Made by a program: the position numbers and the translations under genes
In this document: positions 61,234-64,000 of the stretch, in pieces
How positions within the stretch are numbered: position 1 is the stretch's first letter
Layout: every line of letters begins with the position of its first letter
From: an uncultured Clostridia bacterium
GTDB lineage: Bacteria; Bacillota; Clostridia; TANB77; CAG-508
NCBI GenBank assembly: GCA_928721915.1
Contig: CAKMVZ010000001.1
Location: 62,001 to 126,000 of the forward strand
DNA length: 64,000 bases
Direction of reading: 5' to 3'
Notes under the pieces: generated by a model
The model's input: the letters and a program-made list of their open reading frames with translations, nothing else
The model's database searches: none
Told to the model about the DNA's origin: nothing

Positions 61234-63666
61234 TTATTCTTCTTCCTCCGGCTCTACAGATTCTATACTTACTACTTTTCCATCATTAGTTCTCATTAAA
61301 GTAACACCTTGTGTAGATCTTCCTAAAACGCTTATATCTTCAGCTTTTATTCTTATAATAGTTCCTGTATCAGTAACCATCATAATATCTTCATTACCTT
61401 TTACTACTCTAATTCCAACTAATTCACCAGTTTTAGGAGTAACTTTATAAGTAATAACTCCGTGACCTGCTCTATTTTGAACTCTATATTCGCTAAGTTC
61501 AGTTCTTTTTCCAAATCCATTTTCTGTAATAGCAAGTAAAGTTGCTTCTTGATTTGTATTAATTGGTTCCATACCAATAACATAGTCATCGTCACTTAAT
61601 TTAATTCCTATAACTCCTTGTGAAACTCTACCCATGACTCTTACATCTTTTTCATCAAAAGTTATACAAATTCCTTTTCTAGTAACTAAAACTAAATTAT
61701 TCTCTCCATCTGTAAGTCTAACATCTATTAATTCATCATCATCTTTTAATGTAATTCCAAGTAATCCTGTCTTTCTTGAAGAGTCATACTCTTTTAAAGG
61801 TGTTTTCTTAACAATACCAGATTTTGTTGCCATTGTAATGTAAACACCATCTGCAAAGTTTTGAATTGGTATCATTGCAGAAACTTTTTCACCAGCATCT
61901 AGATTAAGTAAATTAACAATAGCTGTTCCTTTAGCTGTTCTACCAGATTCTGGAATTTCAAATCCACGAAGTCTATACATTTTTCCCTTATTTGTAAAGA
62001 ATAAAATTGTATCATGAGTTGAAGCTGTAAATATTTGTTTTACAAAATCTTCCTCACGAGTTGTCATTCCAGCTATTCCTTTTCCTCCACGTTTTTGGCT
62101 TTTATATGTATCTGCTGGCATTCTTTTAATATATCCAAAATGTGTTAAAGTAATAACTGCTTGTTCTTCTTTTATTAAATCTTCTTCGTTAAATTCACCA
62201 TCAGCAGCTATTATTTTTGTAATTCTTTCATCTCCAAATTTATCTTTCATTTCAAGAAGTTCTTCTTTAATAATATCATAAACTAATTGCTCATTTGCTA
62301 AAATTTCTTTCAAATGTGCTATTAATTTCATTAGCTCATTATATTCTTCTTCTAACTTCTCTCTTTGCAATCCAGATAATCTTTTAAGTTGCATATCAAG
62401 AATTGCTTGAGCTTGTATATCTGATAAATTAAATCTAGCTATTAATCTTTCTTTCGCATCATCATATGATTCACGAATTATTTTTATAACTTCATCAATA
62501 TTATCAATAGCAATTAATAAACCTTCTAAAATATGAGCTCTAGCTTCTGCTTTGTCAAGTTCAAATTTTGTTCTTCTTAAAATTACAACTTTTCTATGTT
62601 TTATATATTCATCTAAACATTGTCTTAATGTAAGTATTTTTGGTTCTCCATCTACTAATGCTAACATTATAATACCAAAAGTATCTTGCATTTGAGTATG
62701 TTTATACAACAAATTTAAAACTACTTGAGCTCTAGCATCTCTTTTTAATTCTATTACAACTCTACATTTATCTTCTCTATCAGATTCGTCTCTAATTTCA
62801 GAGATACCTTCAATTTTTTTATCTTTTACTAAATCTGCAATATTTTCAATTAGTTTTGCTTTATTTACTTGATATGGAAGAGAATGTACTACAATTCTTT
62901 GTTTTCCATTACTCATTTCTTCTATTTCAGATTCAGCTCTAACCGTTACCTTTCCTTTACCTGTTGTATAAGCTTGTCTTATTCCATCTCTTCCTAAAAT
63001 AGTTGCACCTGTTGGAAAATCTGGACCCTTTATAATTTTTATTAAATCCTCATCAGGTAATTCTGGATTATCTATAACTTTAACTATACCATTAATAACT
63101 TCTGTTAAATTATGTGGTGGAATATTTGTTGCCATCCCTACTGCAATTCCTGAAGAGCCATTTACCAAAAGAGCTGGAATTTTAGCCGGAAGAACTGTTG
63201 GCTCTTGAAGTCTATCATCATAGTTTGGCATAAAATCTACTGTATTTTTCTCAATATCAACAAGCATAGCTTCTGCAATTTTTGCCATTCTTGCCTCAGT
63301 ATACCTCATAGCTGCTGCTCCATCACCATCTGTTGATCCAAAATTTCCATGACCATCAATTAATGGATATCTCATAGAAAAATCTTGAGCCATTCTAACC
63401 ATTGCATCATAAACTGAAGCATCACCATGAGGATGATATCTACCTAAAACTGAACCTACTGTATTCGCGCATTTTCTATATGGTTTATCTGAAGTTATTC
63501 CATCTTCATGCATAGCATATAAAATTCTTCTATGAACAGGTTTCATACCGTCTCTAACATCAGGTAATGCACGAGATACAATAACACTCATCGCATAATC
63601 AATATATGCGGTTTTCATCTCCTCATTAATTTCTCTTTCTATAATTGTTTCATCTTGTCTGTCCAT
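61234..63666 (-). CDS. gyrA: DNA gyrase subunit A
   Basis: 810 residues. Winged-helix start (YAMSVIVSRALPDVRDGMKPVHRRILYAM), catalytic tyrosine in AAMRYTEARM, quinolone region HPHGDASVYDAMVRMAQ, then the C-terminal beta-pinwheel with the GyrA box QRGGKGI. The acidic end (VEPEEEE) is usual. DNA supercoiling, with GyrB encoded elsewhere. No +1 site in 2.4 kb. Confidence 0.98.
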   Translation of the reverse strand: MDRQDETIIEREINEEMKTAYIDYAMSVIVSRALPDVRDGMKPVHRRILYAMHEDGITSDKPYRKCANTVGSVLGRYHPHGDASVYDAMVRMAQDFSMRYPLIDGHGNFGSTDGDGAAAMRYTEARMAKIAEAMLVDIEKNTVDFMPNYDDRLQEPTVLPAKIPALLVNGSSGIAVGMATNIPPHNLTEVINGIVKVIDNPELPDEDLIKIIKGPDFPTGATILGRDGIRQAYTTGKGKVTVRAESEIEEMSNGKQRIVVHSLPYQVNKAKLIENIADLVKDKKIEGISEIRDESDREDKCRVVIELKRDARAQVVLNLLYKHTQMQDTFGIIMLALVDGEPKILTLRQCLDEYIKHRKVVILRRTKFELDKAEARAHILEGLLIAIDNIDEVIKIIRESYDDAKERLIARFNLSDIQAQAILDMQLKRLSGLQREKLEEEYNELMKLIAHLKEILANEQLVYDIIKEELLEMKDKFGDERITKIIAADGEFNEEDLIKEEQAVITLTHFGYIKRMPADTYKSQKRGGKGIAGMTTREEDFVKQIFTASTHDTILFFTNKGKMYRLRGFEIPESGRTAKGTAIVNLLNLDAGEKVSAMIPIQNFADGVYITMATKSGIVKKTPLKEYDSSRKTGLLGITLKDDDELIDVRLTDGENNLVLVTRKGICITFDEKDVRVMGRVSQGVIGIKLSDDDYVIGMEPINTNQEATLLAITENGFGKRTELSEYRVQNRAGHGVITYKVTPKTGELVGIRVVKGNEDIMMVTDTGTIIRIKAEDISVLGRSTQGVTLMRTNDGKVVSIESVEPEEEE

Positions 63667-63734
63667 TTATTAACCTCTTTTCTTTTTTGTATACGAGTAT
63701 TATATAAAAGTAAGATGAAAAAATCAAGATTTTT

Positions 63735-64000
63735 TTAATATAATTTCTCTGCTAATTCAATTTCTTCATTAGTTAAATCAAAGTTTTGATCTTTATTTTT
63801 TATTAAATTATGTAAATTTTCTACAATCCTTGCATTAGTAAAAATATTTTCTGTTACCATTGTTTTATCTAAATATTTCTCAATTTGATTATAAGCTTTT
63901 TCCATACTTTCAAAATTTTGATTTTCAAACCCTCCTTTCCATTCTTCAATATATTTTTCCAATTTTTCTGTATATTCTAGCTGATCATCTAAATCTTTTG
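63735..64000 (-). CDS. C-terminal end of an unknown helical protein (runs off right edge)
   Basis: At least 87 residues remain open to the window edge; helical, charged, with YIEEWKGGFENQNFESMEKAYNQIEKYL. Not recognised. It precedes gyrA on the same strand. Confidence 0.6.
   Translation of the reverse strand, partial: KDLDDQLEYTEKLEKYIEEWKGGFENQNFESMEKAYNQIEKYLDKTMVTENIFTNARIVENLHNLIKNKDQNFDLTNEEIELAEKLY

Overview
The window is about 25-30% GC DNA from a low-GC Firmicute, most likely an uncultured Clostridia lineage. It carries a YpeB-type spore-germination protein, Clostridia-style dnaX/ybaB/recR and dnaD/dnaI blocks, a membrane-anchored MurF and strong AAAGGAG ribosome sites. No CRISPR array, insertion sequence or complete prophage was seen.

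Layout. 1-384: start of an HtrA-like protease. 0.5-7.9 kb: a C-A-T-C-A-T-R nonribosomal peptide synthetase ending in a reductase (predicted dipeptide aldehyde). 7.9-13.6 kb: two paralogous 7TM-PAS histidine kinases, a REC-HD-GYP regulator and a membrane protein. 13.6-23.3 kb: Tex, an ABC-F protein, PcrA helicase, an odd membrane ABC ATPase and a ZIP transporter. 24.5-26.8 kb: a large pilin-like surface protein with a (GT)11 tract at its start and a possible diversity-generating C-terminus. 27-32 kb: a structured hairpin element, RF1, YhaN/SbcD-like repair proteins and a compositionally foreign gene. 32-36 kb: a VirD4-like ATPase, two unknown proteins and a DnaJ homologue. 36.7-40.9 kb: YqeK, Ddl, MurF, hydrolase. 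41-49 kb: small HTH proteins, YpeB, a glycolipid glycosyltransferase, CorA, RecR, YbaB, DnaX and SRP RNA. 49-55 kb: TadA, a second pilin-like protein with a divergent regulator, an MgtA-like ATPase and a DUF1858 protein. 55.3-58.8 kb: a partial conjugation-type module (VirD4, VirB2, VirB6, PrgI-like). 58.9-64 kb: tRNA-Arg(CCT), DnaI, DnaD, GyrA and the end of an unknown gene.

The main discovery concerns decoding. Fifteen native genes look broken, and every break is the same event. An in-frame CGG codon is followed by a shift of exactly +1, so that CGGN must be read as one glycine (GGN). I found 21 such sites, several at invariant glycines (both kinase GTGLG boxes, a VirD4 Walker A, the phosphoesterase GNHDP box). 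I found no in-frame CGG that must mean arginine in any native gene, while out-of-frame CGG is common and harmless. The only gene with CGG as apparent arginine is the foreign-looking gene at 31794. The lineage therefore seems to have lost CGG as an arginine codon and to use it either as a +1 frameshift signal or as the first three bases of a four-base glycine codon. In the entries below, '+1 site' means this event, and gene coordinates are given as complete genes reading through it.

Caveats. All calls are from hand reading. A systematic sequencing insertion is the main alternative, although the strict codon phase argues against it. Family names rest on motifs, not searches.
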